Shown here piece after piece: positions 17,405 through 26,306 of a stretch of DNA of 64,000 bases (position 1 is its first letter; every line of letters begins with the position of its first letter). A model generated the notes under the pieces. The model did no database searches. It worked only from the letters and a program-made list of their open reading frames with translations, and had not been told where the DNA came from. The stretch covers positions 558,001 to 622,000 of the forward strand of contig NZ_OY787452.1 in NCBI RefSeq assembly GCF_963678795.1, given 5' to 3'. The DNA is from an uncultured Methanoregula sp. (lineage in GTDB: Archaea; Halobacteriota; Methanomicrobia; Methanomicrobiales; Methanospirillaceae). Position numbers and translations under genes: made by a program.

Positions 17405-18489
17405 TACGCGGGGCTGTTGCAATCTTCAACAGGGACTTCAAAAAATTCCTAAGCAACCCGTTTGTCGTCGTCATGACCCTCATGATGCCCATCATGTACC
17501 TGGTCATCTTCGGCAATGCCATGGGAGGCACCATCAGCCACATCCCGGTTGCGGTAGTCCAGGAAGGCCCGCCCTACACCGACACCCCGTTTTTTACCGA
17601 GGGGGTGTATGAACTCAATCATATCGATCAGAAAGACAGCCCCAAACTTCTCGATACAAAAGTGTACACCGATGAGATCGCTGCCAAAAACGACCTGGCT
17701 AAGGGTGTCGTCACGGCAGTCATCGTCTTCCCGTCGGCAGTTTCAAACGATCACGCGATCCGGCTGTACGTGGACAGCTCGGATTCCGTAACTCCTTCTC
17801 TCGTCGAGGCCGGGGTTAACCGGGTCCTTCTCAAACTGGGTGCGCACAACCCGGTGCAGGTCACCAGGATCTACGGGGATATCAAGTACATCCAGTTCTT
17901 CGGGGTTGGCGTGATCATGATGGCCATTTTTACGTCCACAATGTTTGGCGGGGGGATCGCCCTCATCCGCGACAGGGAGGCAGGTATCCATGAAGGCTAC
18001 CTCGTCACACCGGTCAAGCGCACAAGTATCATTGCCGGCATCATCTCCAGCGGGACCGTCAGGGCATTTTTTGCGGGATTTACCATTTTTATGATCGATA
18101 TTATCATCACCGGTATTGTGATCAGGACTCTTGACGAATTCTTCCTCGCGATGCTGGTGATCCTGATCGCATGCATAGGAGTGACGAGCCTCGTGGTCTC
18201 GTTTGCATCCCGGTTCTCCGCCCAGCAGGAATATGCCTCGGTGGTTGCATTCCTCAACCTTGTCCTGTTCATGACCTCGGGAGCCTTCTACCCGGTGATC
18301 GGCATGCCGGACTGGCTTCGCTGGCTCACGGTTATCAACCCCGAATATTACGGCGTGGATGCCCTGCGGGGAATTATCCTCCGAGGCCAGGGACTTGATG
18401 TAATCGGCTTTGATCTTCTGGCACTGATGATATTTTCCGGTGCAATGATTGTCCTCGGTATCGTAACCTATCGCAGGACCCTTGAATAA
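17401..18489 (+). CDS. ABC-2 type exporter, permease subunit
   Basis: Permease of 362 residues. It has a first membrane helix (PFVVVMTLMMPIMYLVIFGNA), a large extracytoplasmic domain to about residue 165, then five helices. The ABC-2 motif region MTSGAFYPVIGMPDWLRWLTVINPEYYGVDALRG is well preserved. Partner of the ATPase at 16298-17404, translationally coupled to it. Substrate unknown. Confidence 0.9.
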   Translation: MIRGAVAIFNRDFKKFLSNPFVVVMTLMMPIMYLVIFGNAMGGTISHIPVAVVQEGPPYTDTPFFTEGVYELNHIDQKDSPKLLDTKVYTDEIAAKNDLAKGVVTAVIVFPSAVSNDHAIRLYVDSSDSVTPSLVEAGVNRVLLKLGAHNPVQVTRIYGDIKYIQFFGVGVIMMAIFTSTMFGGGIALIRDREAGIHEGYLVTPVKRTSIIAGIISSGTVRAFFAGFTIFMIDIIITGIVIRTLDEFFLAMLVILIACIGVTSLVVSFASRFSAQQEYASVVAFLNLVLFMTSGAFYPVIGMPDWLRWLTVINPEYYGVDALRGIILRGQGLDVIGFDLLALMIFSGAMIVLGIVTYRRTLE

Positions 18490-18715
18490 TCCAGAATACT
18501 TTTTTTCCTGCAATCATCATCAGAAAAGACGAGAGAAACACCGGTGATCGGGATACCCGTCCGTTCTGACATGGCTTTTTTATCCTCACACTCGGCCGGA
18601 ATTCCCGCAGGTTTTTTCTCATGGATCGGAGATTCCGGGAATACTCCAGTAGATCATTTCCCACTACGTCGGGATCTTACGGTACAGAGACTAAAAATGA
18701 AAAAAATGGTAAAAG

Positions 18716-19471
18716 TTATTTCCTGGTGATCAGCACTGCCGCAAGGGCGCCGATGACGAGCGAGATCCCGGTTACTTCGGGCGGGAGGGGAGACTTGGTT
18801 GCAACGGGTGCTGCCGAAGCTGCGGGAGCAGCAGTATCGGCTGCCTTGATCGTTGCGACTGCCGGGGGAACGAGGTTGAACGTGAGCTTGGTATAGACAT
18901 CGTCTCCACCCTGCTTGTTGATCGCATCGGAGAGTGCTGCTGCTGCCGCTGCATCCTGGACACTGCCGGTTCCGGTAAAGGTGAAGATCGTTGCACCGGT
19001 CCTGGCATTTACGACCTGGCCGGAGTACGTCCCGGAAGACTGCATGGTGATCCCGAACATCCCGTCAGGACCGGGGCTCTGGGCAAAGACATAGTAGGTT
19101 GCCGCGGGGAGACCGGTTGAGTCATAGGTCTTCGAGAACGTTCCATCAGCATTGACGGGGACGGTTGAGACATTCACATAATTGCCGGCAAAGATCCAGA
19201 TCTGGACACCTGCCGTGAGGTTGGCACCGGATGCTACTCCGCTGATGGTGACCGGCGACCCGACTGCGGGATTTGCAGGGTTGGCCATTGCCGAGATGAA
19301 GGGCTTTGCAGGGGTTGCTGCAGCACTCGCAAGTGCCGCTGTTGTTAAGGTTGCAGCGGGGACTGCCGGTTCCGCTGAAGCGGCAACGGCGCCCGATACC
19401 GGAAATACGATGAGGGCTATGAGCAGAAGCACTGCACATGCGGCAAGGCCGCGTGAACGAGACGTATTCAT
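18716..19471 (-). CDS. Secreted Ala/Thr-rich surface protein with C-terminal anchor
   Basis: Exported protein of 251 residues. A signal peptide (GLAACAVLLLIALIVFPVSG) leads into an Ala-rich stretch, an Ig-like domain with NPANPAVGSPVTISGVA, GVQIWIFAGNYVNVSTVP and GTFSKTYDSTGLPAATYYVF, then a second region with GTYSGQVVNARTGATIF. It ends in a C-terminal hydrophobic helix and RK. Probably tethered to the membrane beneath the S-layer. No enzymatic motif; the function is unknown. Single gene. Confidence 0.75.
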   Translation of the reverse strand: MNTSRSRGLAACAVLLLIALIVFPVSGAVAASAEPAVPAATLTTAALASAAATPAKPFISAMANPANPAVGSPVTISGVASGANLTAGVQIWIFAGNYVNVSTVPVNADGTFSKTYDSTGLPAATYYVFAQSPGPDGMFGITMQSSGTYSGQVVNARTGATIFTFTGTGSVQDAAAAAALSDAINKQGGDDVYTKLTFNLVPPAVATIKAADTAAPAASAAPVATKSPLPPEVTGISLVIGALAAVLITRK

Positions 19472-19569
19472 ACGGGATGGTGAGACGGTATCCGATATTA
19501 GTGTTATGGGTTGATCTCAAGCGGCACAATACAGTGATTTTTTATTCATCGAACCGGTAGTACCTGATA

Positions 19570-20781
19570 ATGCCCGGACATCGTGAGATATGCAACAGAT
19601 TATCACCGGATAAAAAGACCGTCTATTACCTCTTCCTGCTGGGCTTTTTTGCAATATTTTCCACCACCATCTCGAAAAACCCGGTCCTGCCGCTCTTCTC
19701 GAATGCACTGGGGGCAAACGATGCCACAATCGGGCTCATCGCCGCTGTCTCGCCCCTTGCGGGAATCCTTTTCTCATTCCCGGTCGGTGTCCTGTCCGAC
19801 CGTATGGGCAGGAGAAGACTCCTTGTTGCCGCCGGTGCGGTGTTCCTCCTTGCCCCTCTCCTGTACCTTTTTATCACCGATCCACTCTGGCTGATCCCGG
19901 TCCGGTTCTTTCATGGTACGGCTACTGCCATCCTCGGCCCGGTCATCTCCGCGGTTATTGCGGAACGGTTCCCGGACACCAAAGGAGAGATGCTCGGGCA
20001 GTACGCTTCCGCCACCCTCTTCGGACGGAGTATTGCACCACTTGCAGGCGGGATCATCCTCACGTACTTCATGGTATATCCCGGGCTCCTGCCCTACCGG
20101 GCCGTCTATGTCGCAGCTGCCCTCGCAGCAGTGCCGGTCTTTTTCCTGATCCTCAGGTACCCAAAAGACCGCTCCACTGCACTTACGACCCTCCCGTTCT
20201 CCGCGTTTCGCGGGAGTTTCCTGGCATTTTTCAAAAACCGCCATCTCCGGGGAACCGCTGCAGTCGATATGGCGACGTACTTTGCATTCGGGGCCTTTGA
20301 AACATTTCTCCCGCTGGTTCTTTTCTCAAAAGGACTCGATGCTTACGAGACCGGCATCATCTTCGCCCTCCAGGTGCTCATCATCGCCGTCACCAAGCCG
20401 TTCTTCGGGAGAATTGCCGACCGAGTTGACAAGCGGTTCCAGATTGTCGGGGGGCTCTTCATAACGGGTGCATCCGTTGCCGCCATCCCGTTTACTTCCT
20501 CGTTTGCCGGCTTTGTCCTTGTCGGCTGTGTATTCGGGGCAGGGATGTCACTCTCGACCGTTGCAACGAGTGCCTACGTGGCAGATATCGCAAGGAAGGA
20601 AGAGATCGGGGCATCGATGGGTGCCCTCTCCTCCATCATGGACATCGGGCACTCGGGGGGACCGCTCGTCACCGGGATCATTGTCGGGACTGCCGGTCTT
20701 TTCGTGGGATTTGGTGCAAGTTTCATCCTTGCGCTCATCGTGTGTGCCTTTTTCGTGCTATCGGTACGGGACAGCAGGTGA
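19570..20781 (+). CDS. MFS transporter
   Basis: Major facilitator of 403 residues with about twelve membrane segments. The conserved loop 2-3 motif is FPVGVLSDRMGRRRLLV, and a second copy, FFGRIADRVDKRFQIV, begins the other half. Such proteins export or import small solutes with a coupling ion; the substrate cannot be read from sequence. It is transcribed away from the surface-protein gene at 18716-19471, with about 100 bp between the starts, and converges on the PEBP gene. Confidence 0.88.
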   Translation: MPGHREICNRLSPDKKTVYYLFLLGFFAIFSTTISKNPVLPLFSNALGANDATIGLIAAVSPLAGILFSFPVGVLSDRMGRRRLLVAAGAVFLLAPLLYLFITDPLWLIPVRFFHGTATAILGPVISAVIAERFPDTKGEMLGQYASATLFGRSIAPLAGGIILTYFMVYPGLLPYRAVYVAAALAAVPVFFLILRYPKDRSTALTTLPFSAFRGSFLAFFKNRHLRGTAAVDMATYFAFGAFETFLPLVLFSKGLDAYETGIIFALQVLIIAVTKPFFGRIADRVDKRFQIVGGLFITGASVAAIPFTSSFAGFVLVGCVFGAGMSLSTVATSAYVADIARKEEIGASMGALSSIMDIGHSGGPLVTGIIVGTAGLFVGFGASFILALIVCAFFVLSVRDSR

Positions 20782-20795
20782 CAGGGAGCCTGCAT

Positions 20796-21419
20796 TTATC
20801 TCCCGAACACGGTCATCACCTCGGCCTGCCCAAGAGTATGCCCGGTCAGGGCCAGGTTGATCGAGTCCCGGTTCGCGACTGGCTGGACAATGTCCATATC
20901 CACCGCATACAGGTGGAACACGTAATGGTGGGGAGTCCCGGACGGGGGACAGGGAGAATAATAACCCCGCGAGCCGGCGCTGGTCTCGCCCTGCTGCGAA
21001 CCGTCGGGCAGCACTTTTGCATCCGGCTGGCCCTGTGACAATCCCGTGGATGATGGAGGGATATTGTACACGATCCAGTGAGTGAACGTTCCGGCCGGGG
21101 CATCGGGATCATCCAGGATCAGGACAAGACTTTTTGTGCCGGAAGGGATCTGCTCAAAGGATATCCCCGGTGATTCACCTGCGCCTTTGCAGGTGTAGAT
21201 ATCCGGAAGGGTGGACCCGGGGACCAGCGAATCGACACGGAGGGAGAGCAGCCCCGTGAGGGCTGCGGATGTCTGGGCCTGAGGCACGGTCGTATTTCCC
21301 GCCACAGGAGTTGCAACAGATGACCTGACTCCAGGAGGAGAGGACGGGGCCGTGCAGCCGGCCCCGAGACAAAGGAGACAGACGAGCAGGATAAAAATGA
21401 GGAGAACCGGTTTTTCCAT
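20796..21419 (-). CDS. YbhB/YbcL (PEBP) family lipoprotein
   Basis: Phosphatidylethanolamine-binding-like protein of 207 residues. A lipoprotein signal ends in the lipobox-like LGAGC. The PEBP core shows SLVLILDDPDAPAGTFTHWI, PPSSTGLSQGQPDA, GYYSPCPPSGTPHHYVFHLYA and GHTLGQAEVMTVF. The ligand of archaeal members is unknown. The ATG at 21419 (MEKPVLL) is preferred to one eight codons earlier because it puts the signal peptide at the start. Confidence 0.86.
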   Translation of the reverse strand: MEKPVLLIFILLVCLLCLGAGCTAPSSPPGVRSSVATPVAGNTTVPQAQTSAALTGLLSLRVDSLVPGSTLPDIYTCKGAGESPGISFEQIPSGTKSLVLILDDPDAPAGTFTHWIVYNIPPSSTGLSQGQPDAKVLPDGSQQGETSAGSRGYYSPCPPSGTPHHYVFHLYAVDMDIVQPVANRDSINLALTGHTLGQAEVMTVFGR

Positions 21420-21556
21420 ACCCGTAGATTCACATGCCGGCACATAAGCCTGACGGAGACCGGCCGCACAACCGGCTACCTGTATATACTTCCGGCATCA
21501 ATAGCTCGTACGATAACGGGTCCGCGAGCAGGAGACACGTACCCTGAGGGATTGCC

Positions 21557-22633
21557 ATGAAAATGCAGAACACACAACCGCAGACAACCGTAGCCGGGCC
21601 CGTCCCGTTGAGTTTCTGTATCATCCTCAGCCAGGATAACAGGATTGAACGCCTGATCGATCGCCCGCTTGAGGAGTACCTGACAGAAGTCCGCAAAGCT
21701 TCTATCGCCTGGATCGATTGCAGTATCCCTGACGACGACCGGGAGATTGAACGGATCGCCCAGGCGGCCGGGTTTTCCAAGATCCCCATCCCCAAACTGA
21801 CCACCGGTTTTTATTCAGCGTACGAGGATTATGATACCGAGCTGGGCATCATGCTCCCCTCGGTAACGGTCAAGATCGAGAAGATGACCGTTCATCCCCT
21901 CTTCATCCTTATCCGGGATAACCTCGTCCTGACCGTCCATTCCGAAGAGATCAACCGTCTGCTCAGGTTCTCCCGGTACGCCCAGCAGTTCTTCAAGCGG
22001 ATCTCTCCCGAGAACACGGGAGACAAGATCACCCTCATCCTTGAGCGGATCATCGACGAGAACAATGACCGGAACTTCGAGTACCTCCGGGAGATCGAGA
22101 TGCACGGGGATGCGATCAGCAAATCCCTGATCGAGGAGAGCGTTGCCAAGAAGAAGATCGCCCACGAGATTTACCGCATGAAGCACGTGCTCATCGATTA
22201 CCTGAACGTGCTCTGGGCAACAAAAGATGTGGTGGATTCGCTCCGGTATGGGGATGCCGATCTTATCACCAACGACGAGAAACTGCTCGGCAGGATCGGT
22301 ATCCTCTCGGACAACATTGACCGGCATATCGAGCTCACGGAGCAGATGTCCAACGTGCTCGCCTCGGGTCTTGAAGTGATGCAGAGCATCTACAACAACC
22401 AGCTCCAGAGCCTCAACAACCGCTTTGCTCTCGTAACCGCGTACCTTACCGTGCTCGGCACGGCCTTCCTCGTTCCCAACACGATTGCCACGATCGCGGG
22501 GAGCGGGATCATGGAGGGAACAATGGCTGCACAGTGGTGGTACCTGCCGCTCCTCATCGTCTCAACCATTGTTGCAACCATGACCTCGTTCCTCTGGGTG
22601 CTCCATGTCTGGAAGAAGAAGGAAGAAGACTGA
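21557..22633 (+). CDS. CorA-family divalent cation channel lacking the GMN motif
   Basis: Protein of 358 residues with the CorA layout: an alpha/beta cytoplasmic domain, a long stalk helix (LEVMQSIYNNQLQSLNNRFA) and two C-terminal membrane helices. The canonical YGMN signature after the first helix is absent; the equivalent region reads FLVPNTIATIAGSGIMEG. It therefore belongs to a divergent subgroup whose ion selectivity may differ from Mg2+. It starts 137 bp from the divergent PEBP gene. Confidence 0.82.
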   Translation: MKMQNTQPQTTVAGPVPLSFCIILSQDNRIERLIDRPLEEYLTEVRKASIAWIDCSIPDDDREIERIAQAAGFSKIPIPKLTTGFYSAYEDYDTELGIMLPSVTVKIEKMTVHPLFILIRDNLVLTVHSEEINRLLRFSRYAQQFFKRISPENTGDKITLILERIIDENNDRNFEYLREIEMHGDAISKSLIEESVAKKKIAHEIYRMKHVLIDYLNVLWATKDVVDSLRYGDADLITNDEKLLGRIGILSDNIDRHIELTEQMSNVLASGLEVMQSIYNNQLQSLNNRFALVTAYLTVLGTAFLVPNTIATIAGSGIMEGTMAAQWWYLPLLIVSTIVATMTSFLWVLHVWKKKEED

Positions 22634-22790
22634 CGGGGCAGGAGAAACCGGCATTCCGGATCATCCTTTTTTTATGAAGAACTCACCGTCAGAGGGTTCT
22701 GGAGTTATACACCGGGTCTTACTCCTTAAAACCCAAAAAACGATCTCAACCATATTATGAATGTTACCCGAAAAAAACGTGGGAAAAAAT

Positions 22791-23348
22791 TCAGAAGAAA
22801 ACTGATTCCGCGAGGATCTTGAGACCCGTCAGGATGAGGATAATGCCACCGGCGATCTCTATCCGGTTGCCGAGAATATCCTCCAGCCGCTCACCCAGCA
22901 TCACGCCGGCGAACGAGATGAGGAAGCATACCGTGCCGATTATGATTGCGGGGAGGAGAACCGGAGTCCCCATAATACCGAAGGTCACCCCGACCGCGAG
23001 CGCATCTATGCTCGTGGCAAGGGAGAGGATGATAACCGGCACCAGCTGCAGACTGTCAGGGTGTGATTCTTCTCCACCCCGTAGTCCTTCATGGCACATC
23101 CTGCCCCCGATGATTGCGAGGAGCAGGAACGCTATCCACGGCGCATAGATGGAGATCAGCCCGAAGAATGCAGCTCCTGCAACCCAGCCCGCAAGGGTCA
23201 TCCCTGCCTGGAATACGCCGAAGAAGAGGGCAACGTATGCAGCAATAGAAAGGAGCCGGGATTTCGTGGTTGTTCCAAGAGCTAGGGATACGGCAAAGCA
23301 GTCCATGGAAAGACCGATGCCGATGATGAGGGGAGTGACAAGATCCAT
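22791..23348 (-). CDS. mntP: MntP-like manganese efflux pump
   Basis: Six-helix membrane protein of 185 residues. It has the two repeated halves of the family, each with an acidic motif: GLSMDCFAVSLALG near the N terminus and ATSIDALAVGVTFG in the second half. MntP exports Mn2+ in bacteria; the same role is expected here. The ATG at 23348 is the only suitable start. It lies downstream of uvsE on the same strand with 36 bp between them. Confidence 0.88.
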   Translation of the reverse strand: MDLVTPLIIGIGLSMDCFAVSLALGTTTKSRLLSIAAYVALFFGVFQAGMTLAGWVAGAAFFGLISIYAPWIAFLLLAIIGGRMCHEGLRGGEESHPDSLQLVPVIILSLATSIDALAVGVTFGIMGTPVLLPAIIIGTVCFLISFAGVMLGERLEDILGNRIEIAGGIILILTGLKILAESVFF

Positions 23349-23384
23349 GAGAGGATTACCTGTTGGCAGGGCCGGGAGATAATA

Positions 23385-24296
23385 TCATCCCGGATCGCCG
23401 GGACGCACGACGAGCCGGGGATCGTCCCGGGCAAGAACGAGAGCAGTTTTTGCGCTCGCCTCCTTATCCTTTATCTCCAGCATCACATCGAAATCTGCTG
23501 TTCCGGTTTCCGCAAGGAATGAGAGGAAATCCTCTTTGTTGATATGCCCGGCATGGGCACCGGCCCGTTTACCGGCCTGCTGGGAACTGTAATCAACCAT
23601 CGGGATCCCGTCTTTTTCCTTCCAGCTTTTTCGGACCGGCGCCAGCAAATCGGGGATATGCTCACCGGTATTGTTGAGGGAATGATGGAACGTATCCAGA
23701 AGGACCGCAATCCCCGTCCGTTCATAGAGCCCCAGGCAATCGGTCACGGAATAGAGTTTCTCATCGTTTTCGATCACCAGGCGCCGCCGTATGGAATCAT
23801 CGAGGAGATCATACCGGGTAACAAACCGCTCCAGGCTTGCGGATTTATCGTTATAGATTCCTCCCACGTGGAGCTGGATCTTCGCGGTTGTGTCCAGCCC
23901 CATCAGGTCGAGAAACTCTGCATGGTAACGGAGTTCGTCGATACTCCGCTCAATCACATCCTCTCTTGGAGAATTGAGGAGGACAAACTGGTCCGGGTGC
24001 ATCGAGATCCGGAACCGGTTTTTCCGGATAAACAATCCGATCTCGGACAGAGTTTTTCCAAAACGCTCCTGCCAGGGAAACGTGCAGACCGGGTGAGAGG
24101 CAAACGGGACCATGTCCGAAGAGATCCGGAAGAAGAGGAGACCGGCTTCCCTGTTGAACCGGAGTATATTCCGGAGACAGGTGAGGTTTTTTTCCACGGT
24201 TGCTTTGAGGCGTTCCGGGGAATAGGAGGCCAGGCGGAACGTGGATGAGGGGGTGCAGCCGATTGAGCGGTTGATGCAGGGATAACCGATACGCAT
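23385..24296 (-). CDS. uvsE: UV damage endonuclease UvdE
   Basis: Endonuclease of 303 residues with a TIM-barrel fold related to endonuclease IV; it nicks DNA 5' to UV photoproducts. Family blocks are RIGYPCINRS, FFRISSDMVPFASHP, RISMHPDQFVLLNSP, KIQLHVGGIYNDK, RLVIENDEKLYSVTDC and LLDTFHHSLNN, which hold the metal-binding His, Glu and Asp residues. With dinB and nreA it is the third DNA-damage gene in the window, but these are not contiguous. Confidence 0.92.
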   Translation of the reverse strand: MRIGYPCINRSIGCTPSSTFRLASYSPERLKATVEKNLTCLRNILRFNREAGLLFFRISSDMVPFASHPVCTFPWQERFGKTLSEIGLFIRKNRFRISMHPDQFVLLNSPREDVIERSIDELRYHAEFLDLMGLDTTAKIQLHVGGIYNDKSASLERFVTRYDLLDDSIRRRLVIENDEKLYSVTDCLGLYERTGIAVLLDTFHHSLNNTGEHIPDLLAPVRKSWKEKDGIPMVDYSSQQAGKRAGAHAGHINKEDFLSFLAETGTADFDVMLEIKDKEASAKTALVLARDDPRLVVRPGDPG

Positions 24297-24355
24297 GGGA
24301 GAGTCCGGGTAGTCTGATCCAGTAGTCAGGACAGGCTCATTCTTTTAGCTTTGGA

Positions 24356-24823
24356 TCAGGGTAACCGGTAAAAGTCCAGTGCAGCCGAATTCATGCAGTA
24401 CCGTTTCCCTTCAGGAGGGGGTCCGTCATCAAAGACATGGCCGAGATGGGCACTGCACCGGGCGCAGAGAACTTCGGTGCGCTCCACCCCGCCGGATCGA
24501 TCCGTCCGGGTCCGGACGTTGAGCGGAGATACGGGTGCGGAGAAGCTCGGCCAGCCGGTCCCGGAATCGAATTTTGCATTGGAGGAAAAGAGATCGGTTT
24601 TACAACAGGCACATGAGTAAATGCCGGGTTCCTTCCAGGCGTGATATTTTCCGGTGAACGCGTATTCGGTGCCCTGCCCCCGGGCAACGGCGAACTGTTC
24701 CGGCGTGAGAATGGCTTTCCACTCCTCATCGGTCTTAACTATGGGCAGAACCTGTTCAGTCCTGCCGGTCTGCATGCTGAAGATGAAAAGCGGGGATCCT
24801 CCATCGCGGCCTTCCGGTATCAT
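24356..24823 (-). CDS. msrB: Peptide-methionine (R)-S-oxide reductase
   Basis: Repairs methionine-R-sulfoxide. The protein has 155 residues with two zinc-binding CxxC pairs (CACCKTDLF and CARCSAHLGHVF), the substrate segment SGTGWPSFSAP and the catalytic cysteine in GKRYCMNSAAL. An N-terminal stretch of about 20 residues is not part of the fold. The ATG at 24823 has AGGAG seven bases upstream. It is an oxidative-stress gene in a strict anaerobe. Confidence 0.93.
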   Translation of the reverse strand: MIPEGRDGGSPLFIFSMQTGRTEQVLPIVKTDEEWKAILTPEQFAVARGQGTEYAFTGKYHAWKEPGIYSCACCKTDLFSSNAKFDSGTGWPSFSAPVSPLNVRTRTDRSGGVERTEVLCARCSAHLGHVFDDGPPPEGKRYCMNSAALDFYRLP

Positions 24824-24880
24824 GATCTGCTCCTGAAAGAGTGATAGCGGGGTGCAGGTATAGAGCTTCGGCTTGAGGCA

Positions 24881-25453
24881 CTACACCCCGAAAAAACCAA
24901 GCACCCGCTTTTTGGGATCCTTAAAAAAGATCTTTGCACCTTGTTTGATGTTCCGAACATCCTCGACGGTGTAGAGGATATCAGGATAATTCTTTGAGAG
25001 GATATCAAGCAGCCGGCCCAGCTCTTTTCTTGGGACGATCATGAAGATGATGTTCACGGAATGCGAGAATGTCCCGGACCCCTCGATCCGGGTCATGCCA
25101 TAGCCACCCGCCGAGAGTTCTGCCATGATCGGCTGGGGATCGCCCGGGACGAACATGCGGACAATAACATCCCCTATCGAGATCATATCCTCGATCTGCA
25201 TGCCAAGCAGGGTACCTATCCCGTATCCTGCAAGATAGGCAAGGATGTTCCAGTAATCGGTCAGGTTGGTGAGGACAAGCCCCGTTGAGAGCAGCCAGAT
25301 ACCGGTCTTGACTATCCCCATGCAGGATGCAAGGTTCGCATGGCCGCGGGCGATATAGATGGTGCGGACGGTCTCAAGACTGGTCTCAAAGATCCTGGCG
25401 ATCAGGATAATAAGGGGTACCGTTGCGGCAGCCCAGATGACGGTCGGTTCGAT
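24881..25453 (-). CDS. DUF5698/DUF2179 (UPF0316) membrane protein, start unclear
   Basis: Membrane protein with a C-terminal DUF2179 domain (MIVPRKELGRLLDILSKNY, then TVEDVRNIK). The ATG at 25321 would lose the first membrane helix. Upstream, the same frame encodes VIWAAATVPLIILIARIFET, SLETVRTIYIARGHANLASC, the conserved N-terminal part of the family, and stays open to 25459. That extension has no ATG, GTG or TTG at its beginning, so a rare start codon (ATC near 25453) or a lost start or frameshift is implied. The 5' end given is approximate. Confidence 0.72.
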   Translation of the reverse strand: MEPTVIWAAATVPLIILIARIFETSLETVRTIYIARGHANLASCMGIVKTGIWLLSTGLVLTNLTDYWNILAYLAGYGIGTLLGMQIEDMISIGDVIVRMFVPGDPQPIMAELSAGGYGMTRIEGSGTFSHSVNIIFMIVPRKELGRLLDILSKNYPDILYTVEDVRNIKQGAKIFFKDPKKRVLGFFGV

Positions 25454-25577
25454 GAGTGGTCACGCTCCTAACCAGAATAGTCTTATCGGCTCTCTTGAAT
25501 ACCTTACGGTTGTTTCCTGAAAGGGAGGTGCCCTTCAACGGGTTATTGAGGAAGGAGTCACCAGCTTGTGGCAGGGA

Positions 25578-25784
25578 TCACAGGATTCCATTTCTGGGTA
25601 CGATCCATTTCCGGCAGCGTATTTTCCGGACAATCCGGTTCTGGTTTTCCATCTCTTCCCTGATATCGCGGCAGATCCGGTGCCTGACAGACCGGATGGC
25701 CGTTGCCCGGTCTATCACGGCCCGGTTGTAAAACCTGTATGATCCGTCTTCTGGTGCAGGATCCGGAGGGGGACTGGTTTTCAT
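25578..25784 (-). CDS. Small basic hypothetical protein
   Basis: A 68-residue, strongly basic frame beginning 15 bp after the GtrA-type gene on the same strand. No domain is recognised. Close spacing behind a real gene is the only support, and its ribosome binding site is weak. It may be a non-coding tail. Confidence 0.3.
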   Translation of the reverse strand: MKTSPPPDPAPEDGSYRFYNRAVIDRATAIRSVRHRICRDIREEMENQNRIVRKIRCRKWIVPRNGIL

Positions 25785-25799
25785 GATGACGACAACCGC

Positions 25800-26183
25800 T
25801 CAGGAAGGATGGAACGTGATCCTGCTCTGTCCGTAATAATTCCAGAAAAAGGAACAACCGGTTGCAATTATCTTTCCTGGGAGATACCCCAGGGAGAACA
25901 ACTCAACACAGAGCCAGATGATGCAGATGTTCACGAGAAGACAACTGAACGATATCGCTGCAAACGCGGAAAACTGGACAAAATAATGCCGGTTCGCGTC
26001 ATGGAATGTCAGGCACTTGTTCAGGAGATAACTGACAACGATCCCGCAGCAATAGGATACGGTTGCGGAGAGAAGGTACCATATGCCGAGATACGATGTG
26101 AGAACGTACAGCAGGCCGATGTCAATCGCCGAAGACAGGATGCCGATAATAAAAAACCCAAAAATCCGCTCGTTTTTAAACAT
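25800..26183 (-). CDS. GtrA-family membrane protein
   Basis: Four-helix membrane protein of 127 residues of the GtrA type, often involved in moving lipid-linked sugars across the membrane. Typical blocks are FFIIGILSSAIDIGLLYVL, YCCGIVVSYLLNKCLTF and the C-terminal FFWNYYGQSRITF. The ATG at 26183 (MFKNERIFG) is preferred over 26225. It follows the GT39 glycosyltransferase on the same strand with about 120 bp between, consistent with a shared role in surface glycosylation. Confidence 0.82.
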   Translation of the reverse strand: MFKNERIFGFFIIGILSSAIDIGLLYVLTSYLGIWYLLSATVSYCCGIVVSYLLNKCLTFHDANRHYFVQFSAFAAISFSCLLVNICIIWLCVELFSLGYLPGKIIATGCSFFWNYYGQSRITFHPS

Positions 26184-26306
26184 CCTTGCACTCCCGCAGA
26201 GGAGAGAGTTCATCATCGTGAACACAGGATCACGTGCACTCCGGACAAAGGTGCCGGAAACGGTCCCGGGCCGCGGGACGGGGCATCGGGGGAATATCTC
26301 CAGCCG

